Source of the DNA: DASZHC01 sp035938215
GTDB lineage: Bacteria > Verrucomicrobiota > Verrucomicrobiia > Chthoniobacterales > JAFAMB01
Direction: 5' to 3'
Length of the DNA: 36,990 nucleotides
NCBI GenBank assembly: GCA_035938215.1
Contig: DASZHC010000139.1
Location: 1 to 36,990 of the forward strand
Position 1 is the first letter of the stretch; every line of letters starts with the position of its first letter. Both the position numbers and the translations under genes were made by a program. Below are positions 1-8,102 of the stretch, piece by piece. Under the pieces are notes generated by a model. The model searched no databases, was not told the origin of the DNA, and saw only the letters and a list, made by a program, of their open reading frames with translations.

Positions 1-1332
1 GACAAAAGAGGATCGGATCATGTCGCGAGCGTCGTAGGATCCATTCTGGCGTTACTGACTTCGGTACTCGTGGTCCTCGGCATCCTAACAACACCGATTC
101 TGATCGACGTGATAGCGCCGGGGTTCACGGGCGAGACACGAAAATTGACAGTCAACCTTGTTCAAATCCTTTTTCCGGGCGTTGGCGCCCTCGTGATGTC
201 CGCCTGGTGCCTGGGTATTTTGAACAGTCACGGGAAGTTTCTGCTCTCCTATACCGCGCCGGTCCTGTGGAATCTTTTTATTATTGGGGGCCTTCTGGCA
301 TTCGGAAATAGAACGTCCCTTAGCACCCTCACCGTCTACGCCGCCTGGAGTTCCGTGTTCGGGAGTTTCGCGCAGGTTCTAATCCAGGTTCCCACCGTTT
401 TGAGTCTGCTGGGCCAACTCCGCTTTTCGCTTGATACCGCGTCGGCGCAGGTACGGGCTGTATTCACAAGTTTCGTTCCGGTTTTCATCAGCCGAGGAAT
501 TGTCCAGCTAAGCGCCTATATCGACAACATCCTCGCAAGCCTGCTGCCATCTGGTTCGGTGGCTTTGCTGAATTGCGCGCAGACAATCGGACTGCTTCCG
601 ATCAGCCTGTTCGGTATGTCGATTTCTGCGGCGGAACTTCCTGCGATGTCTCGCGAACTGGCTGGAGATGAAAGCGAGGTTCGGCATAGGCTCGCGACGC
701 GTCTGAACGCCGCAATGGGTCGGATGGCGTTTTTTGTCATTCCGGCGGCGATGAGTTTTTTTGCGTTCGGCGACACGCTTGCGGGGCTAATCTATCAGTC
801 GGGACGTTTTACTCGCGCCGATTCAATGTACGTCTGGATTCTCTTGATCGGTTCCGGAGTTGGCCTGGTCGCATCAACTTCGGGCCGGCTCTGCTCTTCT
901 GCATTTTACGCGCTGCTCGATACTCGCACACCGCTGCGGTATGCGATTGTTCGAGTGGTCTTGACCGCTCTGCTGGGCTACCTCGCAGCGTTCCCGCTCC
1001 CGCGCCTGTTGAATATCGATCCCAGGATTGGGCTGGCCGGGCTTCCGGCATCGGCGGGAATCGCCGGATGGATCGAGTTTCTTCTTTTGCGCGGTTCGCT
1101 GCGAAGGCGCATCGGTTCATTCTCGATGCCGGCGGAGCGTTTGCTGCAGCTTTGGAGTTCGGCTGCCGCGGCGGCAGCGCTCGCTTATCCTCTCAAACCG
1201 TGGCTGACAGGAAAACCTCTGATTGCCGGAATGGCGATCCTTCCGGTCTACGGATTGCTTTATGTTTGCGCCACGCTGCTTTGGCAAATACCGGAAGCTC
1301 AAGCAATCTTCTCCCGTCTGCAGCGCCGGTGA
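1..1332 (+). CDS. murJ: Lipid II flippase MurJ (MviN family), 5'-truncated by window edge
   Basis: MurJ exports lipid II, the undecaprenyl-linked peptidoglycan precursor, across the inner membrane. The reading frame is open from base 1, so the true start lies outside the window; an internal GTG at 70 is not needed as a start. About 443 residues are visible against about 500-550 for the family, so roughly the first 60-100 residues are missing. The protein is almost entirely hydrophobic helices separated by short loops. It has the MATE/MOP-like layout of the family, including a stretch near residues 165-200 with basic and polar residues between helices. The gene ends at a TGA. A 377-bp repeat-bearing spacer separates it from the next plus-strand gene. 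The MurJ/MviN assignment is by overall sequence character, and I am fairly sure of it. Confidence 0.85.
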   Translation, partial: DKRGSDHVASVVGSILALLTSVLVVLGILTTPILIDVIAPGFTGETRKLTVNLVQILFPGVGALVMSAWCLGILNSHGKFLLSYTAPVLWNLFIIGGLLAFGNRTSLSTLTVYAAWSSVFGSFAQVLIQVPTVLSLLGQLRFSLDTASAQVRAVFTSFVPVFISRGIVQLSAYIDNILASLLPSGSVALLNCAQTIGLLPISLFGMSISAAELPAMSRELAGDESEVRHRLATRLNAAMGRMAFFVIPAAMSFFAFGDTLAGLIYQSGRFTRADSMYVWILLIGSGVGLVASTSGRLCSSAFYALLDTRTPLRYAIVRVVLTALLGYLAAFPLPRLLNIDPRIGLAGLPASAGIAGWIEFLLLRGSLRRRIGSFSMPAERLLQLWSSAAAAAALAYPLKPWLTGKPLIAGMAILPVYGLLYVCATLLWQIPEAQAIFSRLQRR

Positions 1333-1709
1333 TATCCCTCGCGGTCCAAAGAATCAGTTTCCCCTGCTACTGTGCACAAATACCTTCGGTTCAGTGGCTT
1401 CAAGGAACTTAAAATCGATACATGCGCCGGGAATCTTGGCGAAGCATCACGCAAAGGTGCGCGGAGGTACGCAAGGATTTAAAGTTTGTCTTCAAGTGTT
1501 TGTGACCAAAATTTATCCTTCGCGTGCCTCGGCGTACCTTTGCGCGAGGCCTAAATGCTGAACGACGCAGCCTTCGTAGATTGCCGCCGCGACGGAAAGT
1601 GCTTGGCCAGTTGGCATGGGCACCCCTCGGGCCACGACCAAATGCATCGACAAATTTGCGATCCAACCTTGCGCAAAGGGCTATTTCCAGGTAACCAAAG
1701 CAACCTTGA
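1333..1709. repeat. Intergenic spacer with imperfect inverted repeat (arms 1450-1480 and 1511-1544)
   Basis: No gene is evident in this 377-bp spacer. It holds an imperfect palindrome: the left arm starts with CGCAAAGGTGCGCGGAGGTA and the right arm, read on the minus strand, starts with CGCAAAGGTACGCCGAGGCA. Both arms end in an AAGGAT-like block, and about 30 bp separate them. The architecture is that of a small non-autonomous palindromic (REP/MITE-like) element. No coding capacity or U-tract typical of an intrinsic terminator is visible. The remainder (1560-1709) shows nothing I can assign. Confidence 0.6.
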
Positions 1710-4220
1710 ATGCCTAGGAACGGAAAGTCGCCCGAGCCACGGTGGAACGAAGTGTTCGATACCCGCCTAGGCTCGCCTCGCACGCCGTATTCCGAAGTCA
1801 TTGGCCAATTGGAACAGGCCACCTCTTCGGATCTTCGCGAACTGGAGGAACGTCTGGAGGCGGCGCTCCGCGAACTCGGCATCACGTTTGAACTTCCGAC
1901 AGGCGAGCATCATAACACCTGGTTCTGCGATCTCCTGCCGCAAATATTCGCCAATGAGGAGTGGGGCCAGATTGTCCGTGGATTTCAGCAACGATTTCGC
2001 GCGTTTGAATACCTCCTGCAAGACATCTATGGCGACCGCGAAATCCTGAAGGAAGGGATAATACCAATTCCCGCAATATTGGGTAGCCCGAACTATCAGA
2101 GGAGCGCCGTAGGACTGCCTACTGCAGGCGATCATTTCTTGCACCTGAGCGGGCTTTGCATCTACCGCGACTCCGCTGGCGCTCTGACGGTTAAGCATCA
2201 CTATTTCAGTCATGCGTCGGGGCTCTCCTATATGATTCAGAACCGCAGGCTCCTCGTGCGAGTTCTGCCTGAGCTGTTTCAAAGCCAGCCCGTCGAGTCG
2301 ATCGCCGACATACCGACCGAGGTGCTCCTTAAACTGCGATCGATTTCCACAAAACCTGATCCTTCGGTCGTGCTGCTTACGCCGGGCGTCGCGAGCGCCG
2401 TTTACTCGGAACACGGGTTCCTGGCGCGACGCATGGGAATTCCTTTGGTTGAGGGCGCAGATCTCCTGGCGCTTGAAGACGCCCTTTACCTAAGAACTGT
2501 CTCCGGCCTCGAAAGAATTGATGTGATCTACACCAGACTTGCGGATCCCTGGCTGGACCCTTTGGTATTCAGGAGGGAAAGTCACATCGGGATTCCGGGG
2601 TTGGTTCATTGCGTTCGCAAAGGGACGGTTGCAATCGTCAACTCTATTGGATCACAGGTCGCCGACGATCGCAGCCTGCTGCACTTTTCAAGCGCAATCA
2701 TCCGATTCTATCTTGGCGAACCTCCTATCTTACCGACGATCCAGACTTATTGGCTTGGGGATCTGGATCAAAGAGAAATGGTTTTTGAAGAACCGGAACG
2801 GTTTCAAATCCGGATGTTGACTGGAGAGCGGTTCCTGAAATTTACCGGCGACGAAAAATCCTGGAACGAAATTCGGACCGAAGTCCGGCGTGCGCCTCAC
2901 CGCTTTGTTGCACAGCCGATCGAAGACTGCGTCGAGACTCTCTGCTTTTCACGGGGGAAAAAAACCAAGAGGCTGCAGGATCATATCGTTTACGGCATGT
3001 GGAATGGGGCCCGTCTGGATGTGTTTCCCGGCGCGCTAACCCGTATTTCCGCGACGGACAGTGGACGGACGGAATCGCAACATGGAGGTGGCGGAAAGGA
3101 CACTTGGGTGTTGCAGGACGCGACGGAAGAAATGCCGCCCGTTGTACCCTACCGGCGGCCCAGAATTTTGCCGGCGCGCCCCGTTACGAGCCGGGTAGCG
3201 GAGGGATTTTATTGGTTGGGACGTTACCTTGAACGGACCTTGAACCTCGCGAAAATGATTCAAGTCGTTGAGACCATCGAGATGGAGGAACTCAATTCGG
3301 CCGAACGCAAGCTTTATCGACCGGTGTGGAACCGTCTCCTTACTCCCCTTGAAAGCTCCGGCAGCAAAGGAAAGAAGAGCCGAAGCATTTCAAGCCCGAT
3401 TGAGCGTTTCCGGTTGATGCTTGATTCCGGTGAATCGGGATCTGTGGCGTCGATTGTTCGAAGGGCAGGTCGAAACGCCGATTCGCTTCGGCAAGCAATC
3501 AGCCCGGAGGCTTGGTCGGCGCTGGCCATTCTGCGGGGTCAATTCGCCCGAAGCCGGTGCCGGCCCAATACTTCTGATCACGAAGCCCGCAGGACGACAC
3601 GCCGGCTTTCGGACATGGCCGTCGCCGTCATTCCACAATTTTTTGCGACGGCTCAATTGTCGATGCTGGCGAACGATGGATGGCGCTTCACCGAACTGGG
3701 ACAATATGTTGAGCGGGCGATCACCACCGGGAATGCGACGCGAAGCATTACGCAGTCCATAGTCAAACGAATGGGAGCCTTGCATTCGATCGAAATTGAG
3801 CTGTCAACATTCCTTCGCCTGCTCGGTTCGCGAGACGCGTATCGCCGTATTTATCAGATGCGCGCCGAACCTCCTCAAGTCCTCGAGTTTCTCTGGCAGA
3901 ATGCCGAAATGCCTCGATCGGTCACCTATTGCCTGCAGCGGTGCGCCGATTTGCTTCAGGCAGCGCTCCCGAAGGGTTCTGCTACCGCCCAAAAGGCTAA
4001 ACTATTTCTCGAAGAGTTGTTGCGGACAATCCGCCGGTTGGATTGGTACGTGTTCTTTGTCAATAACGACGAAGCGAATATCGCGTTGTTGCGTCAAGAC
4101 GAATTGTTGTACCTGCTTGACGATTTGCTCTGGGAGACGGAGGGAATCCATCACTTGATCACGGATAATTTTCTCAGCCACCAGAACATCATTTTAGATC
4201 CGGAGCCGACGCTGTTCTAG
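1710..4220 (+). CDS. Circularly permuted ATP-grasp (DUF404/DUF407) fused to alpha-E (DUF403) domain protein
   Basis: The 836-residue protein has two parts. Residues about 60-480 match the circularly permuted ATP-grasp type (DUF404/DUF407 region). This part includes the HHNTWFCDLLPQIF segment near 67-80, RAFEYLLQDIYGDREIL near 97-113, and the block around 345-450 with VFEEPERFQIRM and HRFVAQP. Residues about 490-830 are the all-helical alpha-E (DUF403) domain, opening with SRVAEGFYWLGRYLERT. In many genomes the two parts are separate adjacent genes, so the fusion is notable but known. The family is predicted to form amide bonds on peptides using ATP, together with transglutaminase-like proteins; two such genes lie at 9117-12838. 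Start ATG 1710 is chosen because the conserved region begins soon after; no strong ribosome-binding site is seen. The stop codon TAG lies inside the palindrome at 4217-4264. Confidence 0.85.
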   Translation: MPRNGKSPEPRWNEVFDTRLGSPRTPYSEVIGQLEQATSSDLRELEERLEAALRELGITFELPTGEHHNTWFCDLLPQIFANEEWGQIVRGFQQRFRAFEYLLQDIYGDREILKEGIIPIPAILGSPNYQRSAVGLPTAGDHFLHLSGLCIYRDSAGALTVKHHYFSHASGLSYMIQNRRLLVRVLPELFQSQPVESIADIPTEVLLKLRSISTKPDPSVVLLTPGVASAVYSEHGFLARRMGIPLVEGADLLALEDALYLRTVSGLERIDVIYTRLADPWLDPLVFRRESHIGIPGLVHCVRKGTVAIVNSIGSQVADDRSLLHFSSAIIRFYLGEPPILPTIQTYWLGDLDQREMVFEEPERFQIRMLTGERFLKFTGDEKSWNEIRTEVRRAPHRFVAQPIEDCVETLCFSRGKKTKRLQDHIVYGMWNGARLDVFPGALTRISATDSGRTESQHGGGGKDTWVLQDATEEMPPVVPYRRPRILPARPVTSRVAEGFYWLGRYLERTLNLAKMIQVVETIEMEELNSAERKLYRPVWNRLLTPLESSGSKGKKSRSISSPIERFRLMLDSGESGSVASIVRRAGRNADSLRQAISPEAWSALAILRGQFARSRCRPNTSDHEARRTTRRLSDMAVAVIPQFFATAQLSMLANDGWRFTELGQYVERAITTGNATRSITQSIVKRMGALHSIEIELSTFLRLLGSRDAYRRIYQMRAEPPQVLEFLWQNAEMPRSVTYCLQRCADLLQAALPKGSATAQKAKLFLEELLRTIRRLDWYVFFVNNDEANIALLRQDELLYLLDDLLWETEGIHHLITDNFLSHQNIILDPEPTLF

Positions 4221-4264
4221 TGTACCGTCTCCTAAATCCGGGGATTTAGGAGACGGTACACTAG
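4217..4264. repeat. 48-bp near-perfect palindrome (REP-like) overlapping a stop codon
   Basis: Two 23-base arms (4217-4239 and 4242-4264) are exact reverse complements with only GG between them. The outer end of each arm reads CTAGTGTACCGTCTC. The TAG at 4218-4220 is the stop codon of the ATP-grasp/alpha-E gene. The right arm recurs with 21 of 23 matches at 18661-18683, and a shortened version lies at 29078-29098, so this is a dispersed family. The hairpin could stop or stabilise transcripts, but no T-run follows on either side. Confidence 0.85.
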
Positions 4265-4274
4265 GCAAGGAGAG

Positions 4275-4308
4275 GCCTTGATATCCGAGGTATACCTCTC
4301 TGCAAGGC
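4275..4308. repeat. Nested palindrome GAGGTATACCTC inside a GCCTTG/CAAGGC stem
   Basis: A perfect 12-bp palindrome, GAGGTATACCTC (4287-4298), sits within an outer inverted pair GCCTTG (4275-4280) and CAAGGC (4303-4308). It lies immediately beside the 48-bp palindrome and between two convergent coding regions. It may be part of the same insertion or a protein-binding site; function is unknown. Confidence 0.45.
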
Positions 4309-4314
4309 AACTAA

Positions 4315-4518
4315 CTAATAGTCCTCGAACTCGAACTCGTCCTCGAGCTCGGAGCTATTATACAAGCCTCTAAGGAGACGCCTGAGCATCTCAGAATATA
4401 TTCGTGAATTGCTTCCACCGGGCGTCTTCAATGTCGTGATCGGCGGCCATGATCTTTGGCCCTGGATTACGTCCCATTCGGGAATTGACCTCATAACCTT
4501 TACTAGATCCGCAAACAT
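4315..4518 (-). CDS. Small acidic-tailed hypothetical protein or N-terminal fragment
   Basis: An open frame of 67 codons begins with MFADLVKVMRSIPEWD and ends in a strongly acidic, aromatic tail (SELEDEFEFEDY). I do not recognise the family with certainty. Alternating E/F/D tails like this often start long low-complexity regions, so the frame may be the first part of a longer gene cut by the TAG at 4315. It lies directly downstream of a truncated flavin-reductase fragment, in a block where most genes are broken. No clear ribosome-binding site is visible. It could also be a chance frame. Confidence 0.35.
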   Translation of the reverse strand: MFADLVKVMRSIPEWDVIQGQRSWPPITTLKTPGGSNSRIYSEMLRRLLRGLYNSSELEDEFEFEDY

Positions 4519-4560
4519 AGGAAACCCCGTATTGGATCTGTGCTGGCACGATTGAACCCG

Positions 4561-4788
4561 TCACGCTTGAGCTGGGAGGAAATTGACTCGAGGGCGGTTG
4601 CTAGGAAGACAGGCAATGTTCGGGCACGATCCGCCGATGTATTTGCGGTCAATCGCTGCGACACGCTGCCCTTGCCTGGCAAAGGTCCAAGCAGCGATTG
4701 TTGATCCTGTACCACCACCGAGGATCACAAGATCATACTCTTCGGGATCCGTCTTCTTAGATGACTGGGCAGAAGAAACGTTATTCAT
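4561..4788 (-). pseudogene. N-terminal fragment of FAD-dependent pyridine nucleotide-disulfide oxidoreductase (mercuric reductase-like)
   Basis: The 75-residue frame carries the FAD-binding start of the pyridine nucleotide-disulfide reductase family. Residues about 18-32 contain the GGGTGS dinucleotide loop, and residues about 48-62 contain GGSCPNIACLPSN, corresponding to the redox-disulfide region (Cys-X4-Cys). Family members are about 450-480 residues long. Here homology ends right after the redox-active cysteines and the frame stops about 13 residues later. The NAD-binding, central and dimerisation domains are absent downstream, so this is a truncated relic. The lysine that normally follows CLPS is Asn. 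The start at 4788 fits a normal short N-terminal leader. Confidence 0.7.
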
Positions 4789-4825
4789 ACGGTTTTTATG
4801 TGAGTTTTCCCTTCTTAGAGATGTC

Positions 4826-5372
4826 TCAATATGCTTTGGCCGACTCCGCCGAAAGTGACGCTCTCATTACATCCTGCTTCAGCAAATAGAATGATACCGC
4901 AAAAAGAACCACGTCCTTGATGAGGAAAGCAACGTTGCCAACCATTGCTGGAAAGCCGCCGGCTGACGCAGCCCAGCCATCCCGCATAAATGGAATAATA
5001 GTGATGGTCATTATAAATGTAACACATGAACCCAGGGCCCCCCAGAATTCCTAGCTTTTTATTCCAGAATCCCAAGAACAAGAGCGCGCCAAATAACCAT
5101 TCCGAAAACCCCCAAAAACCAACTGGCCCCCTGGATGCCGAAAACAGGGTACATCCAGGAAATAAAGGGCCGTTGCTGATAAAAGGAATCAATCCGTGCC
5201 CCTCGTAGGCAAACCATTTCTGGCACCCAAAAAAGAAGTATATGATTACCATCGATGCGCGAACCACGTGGTAATCAAGATCCTTTTTGAGAAGTCGAAA
5301 TTTCGGACTTACGGATTTCTGTTCGGCCTGAGTTCCGAGCTGTCGAACTATCGGAAGGGAGTTCTGGGACAA
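4826..5372 (-). pseudogene. DUF417 (YkgB/RclC-like) membrane protein gene with frameshifts
   Basis: The frame from 5372 begins as a DUF417 family protein: a short leader, then DYHVVRASMVIIYFFFG and, later, FSEWLFGALLFLGFWNKKLG. Three positions need correction. Near 5150 one base is missing after the GPL codons. Near 5110 one extra G lies in a TTTTTGGGGG run. Near 5035 one extra G lies in a run of six G. With these corrected the protein reads on continuously into the frame ending near 4826, which has MTITIIPFMRDGWAAS and a last transmembrane helix. The corrected protein would be about 180 residues with four hydrophobic segments, normal for the family, which in Escherichia coli (RclC) is linked to reactive chlorine resistance. 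All or part of the damage could be homopolymer error in the assembly. Confidence 0.75.
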
Positions 5373-5380
5373 TTGCCGTG

Positions 5381-5785
5381 TCAGCGGTCCGGAATTAGAC
5401 CGGCGTTTTCCGGCGTTTCAATAACGCCGTAGGTGTCCCGAACAGGATGCTTGCTGAGGAATATGGTGTATGTCCATAGAGACCTGGTGATGCTTCCTAA
5501 GCGCATCTCCGACAAGCCGCGAGCTGGATCCTCCTTGATTACCTGAACGATAGTTCCCGGTATGAGGTAGTAGCACTGGATATTTTCCACCACCTGGAGT
5601 TCTGTCGCATCGGTATGGTGAGTAGTAATTCGTTCGACGTCTTCCTCAGTGTGGCAGGCATAGGGCCCGTTGACGGTGACCCACCTGTACCCTTGTGCTG
5701 CTAAGGCGCTGTAGTTGGTGTCGCCGAGAACCGTACATACCAGCCCCATGCTGACCGCGGTCATAAAGGAAATCAGTAATTTCAT
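5381..5785 (-). CDS. Small secreted protein of unknown function
   Basis: The gene encodes 134 residues with an N-terminal signal peptide: a lysine, then a hydrophobic stretch to about residue 20, with likely cleavage before DTNYSALAAQ. The mature part contains two cysteines (in GPYACHTEED and ENIQCYYL) that could form a disulfide, and it ends TPENAGLIPDR. No catalytic motif is recognised. The frame is intact although both neighbours are broken genes, which argues that it is still used. It starts with ATG preceded by a GAGAGGAGC stretch, a reasonable ribosome-binding site. A periplasmic or exported location is inferred from the signal peptide only. Confidence 0.6.
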   Translation of the reverse strand: MKLLISFMTAVSMGLVCTVLGDTNYSALAAQGYRWVTVNGPYACHTEEDVERITTHHTDATELQVVENIQCYYLIPGTIVQVIKEDPARGLSEMRLGSITRSLWTYTIFLSKHPVRDTYGVIETPENAGLIPDR

Positions 5786-5810
5786 AAGCTCCTCTCGGTG
5801 ATCGCTCCGA

Positions 5811-6083
5811 TTACTGAGCGGTCAATCCTCCATCGACCAACAGCGTCGTGCCGGTGGTAAACTTCGCGGCGTCCGAAGCAAGGTAAAGGACGGCAGCGGC
5901 GATTTCTTCGCTGGCGCCGAACCGCTTGGTGATCGCCGCAGCGACGTCCGCGCCTTCCTTTTCGCGACGGGCGGTGAGGACGACTTTGGCGCCCGCTTCG
6001 GCAAAAGCCAGCGCTGTGGCTTTGCCGATACCGGAGGTGCCTCCGGTAACGAGCACTATTTTGTTAGTATATGAGTTTTGCAT
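5811..6083 (-). pseudogene. Short-chain dehydrogenase collapsed by an internal in-frame deletion
   Basis: Residues 1-50 are the start of a classical SDR: strand beta-1, the TGGTSGIG cofactor loop at 13-20, and the TARR segment at 37-40. Residues about 53-90 are the end of the same kind of protein (RFGASEEIAAAVLYLASD, then TGTTLLVDGG). The roughly 150-160 residues between, including the NNAG motif and the Ser-Tyr-Lys catalytic residues, are missing. The join keeps the reading frame, giving 90 residues instead of about 245. It cannot be an active dehydrogenase. It is either a frozen deletion relic or, less likely, a misassembly that skipped the middle. Confidence 0.75.
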
Positions 6084-6113
6084 AGTAGATCAAAGTTAAT
6101 TAGTCAATGCTTG

Positions 6114-6524
6114 TTAACTTTCGTGTTGAATGTCATGTTGATTCGTTAAGACGGAGCGCACAGCTTGGAACAGAGATTCCTGGCTGAACGGTTTGCACAG
6201 AAGTCCCGCAGCACCAGCTTGAAACGCTTGGATATGAACATCGTCACTATCATATGCAGTGATGAAAATGATTGGAATTCGGTAATTCCCAGCAGCCAGC
6301 CGGCGCTGTAGTTCGAAGCCCCCCATCGAGGGCATGCGTACATCGAGGATCAGACAGGCAGTGTTGAGCAATTGGCGCGACTTTAAAAAGTCCTTCGCCG
6401 AACGGAACCCTTTCGCCTGGTACCCTACCGACTGTATGAGACTGACCATTGCTTCGACCACCGACAGATCGTCGTCCACGATGGAGATCAGTGGAACTTT
6501 GATGTTTTGACGTTTCTTGCCCAA
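6114..6524 (-). CDS. Stand-alone response regulator receiver protein (FixJ-type)
   Basis: A 136-residue single receiver domain of a two-component system. The acidic pocket is at D17-D19, the phosphoacceptor is D61 (in LILDVRMPSMGG), the switch residue is T89 (IIFITAYDS) and the conserved lysine is K111 (LLCKPF). There is no DNA-binding or enzymatic output domain, so it must act through protein-protein contact or as a phosphate relay. Upstream on the same strand, at 6881-7036, lies the tail of a histidine kinase; this was probably its cognate sensor, now lost, leaving an orphan receiver. The sequence style resembles FixJ/NodW receivers, which are usually followed by a LuxR-type domain; none is present here. 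Confidence 0.8.
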   Translation of the reverse strand: MGKKRQNIKVPLISIVDDDLSVVEAMVSLIQSVGYQAKGFRSAKDFLKSRQLLNTACLILDVRMPSMGGFELQRRLAAGNYRIPIIFITAYDSDDVHIQAFQAGAAGLLCKPFSQESLFQAVRSVLTNQHDIQHES

Positions 6525-6880
6525 GCTCGCTGTTTCTCGAATCCTCTTTCCGCAAAACAGGTAGCACTATAGTCGAGTTGGGTTCAATAATACCTTGGTA
6601 TGGGATGACCCAGCACTGGTCCGGATTTCTCCTAACGCGGAGCAGCCGCAACCGAAGACTGTTTCGGATGGTGAGCCTACTTGCGCATTACCTCTCCGCT
6701 TGGTCGGGTCCGATCTCCGAGCGGACCGGAAATGTGCGATTTCGCAAAGAGCGGCGTCGGATTCAGGGCGGAGCTTTTGTCTCAAAGGTCGGGAGAGAAC
6801 TTGGCGCCGGAGTTTTTATCCCGGAGGGACAGGAACGCTGAGCCCGGCGGCCTTCATTTTGCGCATAGGATCGCCTGTTT
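6525..6880. other. Gene-free spacer between receiver gene and kinase relic
   Basis: I see no convincing gene here. Long open frames on both strands are without recognisable motifs. The region lies between the kinase relic and the receiver gene and may contain the receiver's promoter, but no clear -35/-10 pair can be defended. Confidence 0.4.
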
Positions 6881-7036
6881 TCATGCGCTGTCTTCAGCTG
6901 AAGTTGGCAAAGCAAATTGGACTGTCGCTCCAACGCCGTCGTTTTGCTCGGCTGTTAACTGCCCGCCATGCGCCTCGATTATCGAACGACAGATCCACAA
7001 GCCCATCCCCATGCCTTCTGATTTTGTCGAGTAGAA
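6881..7036 (-). pseudogene. C-terminal ATPase-domain remnant of a histidine kinase
   Basis: Reading the minus strand from 7036 gives 51 residues that start FYSTKSEGMGMGLWICRSII, continue with EAHGGQLTAEQNDGVGA and end at a TGA. This is the G1/G2 lid end of a HATPase_c domain, as in FixL-type sensor kinases. Upstream of the FYSTK segment a stop codon in the same frame and loss of similarity show that the rest of the kinase is gone. There is no start codon, so ordinary ORF calling would miss it. It sits before a receiver-only gene (6114-6524), in the usual kinase-then-regulator order. Confidence 0.7.
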
Positions 7037-7342
7037 TGCTACTGCTTAAAGAAAGTGCAGTACAGCAGGTGCCGCGCATTTGATCAACTTTCTGCGGTTT
7101 CAACTCCTAAACTATCTGGCAAAGCCGATTAGATTCACGGCGTTCGATTACTTGAGGCGGGGCGTCCCGTTGGAGCGTCTAGCGACAAAGCACTGCACAT
7201 TAAGGTTGTTCTGGAACGCTTTGAGCTGTTTGCTGGACCTGTGAGAGCTGCTCGGATATGGCCCAATCAGGCGGCCCTGGGCTTTCAGCAGATTGCCAAG
7301 ATTGTTGTTCCTTTTCGCTGCGGCTAAGCGTTGGCGCCAGAA
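7037..7342. other. Gene-free spacer upstream of kinase relic
   Basis: No gene, RNA or repeat could be supported. It may contain eroded parts of the lost kinase, but no kinase motif (H-box, N-box) is readable in any frame. Confidence 0.35.
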
Positions 7343-7657
7343 TCAGGCGGACCGGGCTAAGCGTTTCAAAACGATTACGTTGATTTTTTCAACAATCGGG
7401 CCGTCCTTTTCGGTCTCAGCTTTTACGGATTGCCATTCTTCATCGCTTTTAAACTTAATCCATTCGGATTCCATCTGCTTGGCAGATTGCCATTCGAGCA
7501 CATACCGAAGATGGCCCGAACCGTTCGCCTCAACCCAAAAATCGTGAACCTTAAATCCAAGTCGATCGAATATTTTGAAGGTATGGTTCTTGAACCGCTT
7601 AAGGATGGCTTCCCCTTTACCGGGAACAACAACGTAATGACGAAGTTCGTAAATCAT
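7343..7657 (-). CDS. NIPSNAP family protein
   Basis: A 104-residue protein with the typical NIPSNAP start MIYELRHYVVVPGK and a predicted ferredoxin-like alpha/beta fold, as in dimeric alpha-beta barrel proteins. The middle (LGFKVHDFWVEANGSGHLRYVLEW) matches the family pattern of length and hydrophobic spacing. The length is normal for single-domain bacterial members. Their biochemical role is not established; some lie beside catabolic enzymes. Here both neighbours are eroded genes, so context gives no function. The start ATG at 7657 is the only reasonable one because the family motif begins at residue 2. Confidence 0.8.
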   Translation of the reverse strand: MIYELRHYVVVPGKGEAILKRFKNHTFKIFDRLGFKVHDFWVEANGSGHLRYVLEWQSAKQMESEWIKFKSDEEWQSVKAETEKDGPIVEKINVIVLKRLARSA

Positions 7658-7781
7658 AAAGTAATTCTACAGAAAGTTCTGAGTGCTGTTCGCCAAAGTT
7701 CTCGATCCACTCATAACATCATCCAACGCGTTCTAATCTAAAATGGCAATCCAAGGGCTCGGTTGTTTGATCTGTTGATCC

Positions 7782-8102
7782 CTATTCTCCCCTTCCCCCA
7801 CCCTCGTTGGGCGTGTTGGTGTTCACTATCCACTCGCTTGTTGCCCAGAGTGGCCTTGAGCTCCTGGTCGAGGAAATCTTCGATTGCGAACTGCCGCGCC
7901 GTCTGGCTCTCAAGGATCGCAGGGTCGTGGTGAGGCTGCAGTGGTTTATGCAACACTCCGCGAAGTCCTCATCCTTTGTGATGATGGCTGCTTGCTGCTG
8001 AAGCGCGTACCGCCAGATTTCGGCGTCGTTGGCTTCACAGCCGGCTTCACGCAACAGCCGCGCCAACGCGGGCGGCAGCTGAGCATCGACAACGAATTTC
8101 AC
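7782..8102 (-). pseudogene. DUF5615 PIN-like toxin, internally shortened and frameshifted
   Basis: The frame opens as a DUF5615 PIN-like protein: MKFVVDAQLPPALARLLREA near 1-20, then EIWRYALQQQAAIITKDEDF around 28-47 with the acidic residues expected of the metal site. Two defects are visible. About 15 residues that normally lie between the first helix and EIWRYAL are absent. After residue about 50 the family C-terminus (a GN-containing strand and a helix) is replaced by unrelated arginine/serine-rich sequence, as expected after a frameshift. The GTG start overlaps the TGA of the DUF433 gene, the normal antitoxin-toxin arrangement. The toxin is probably dead. Confidence 0.7.
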
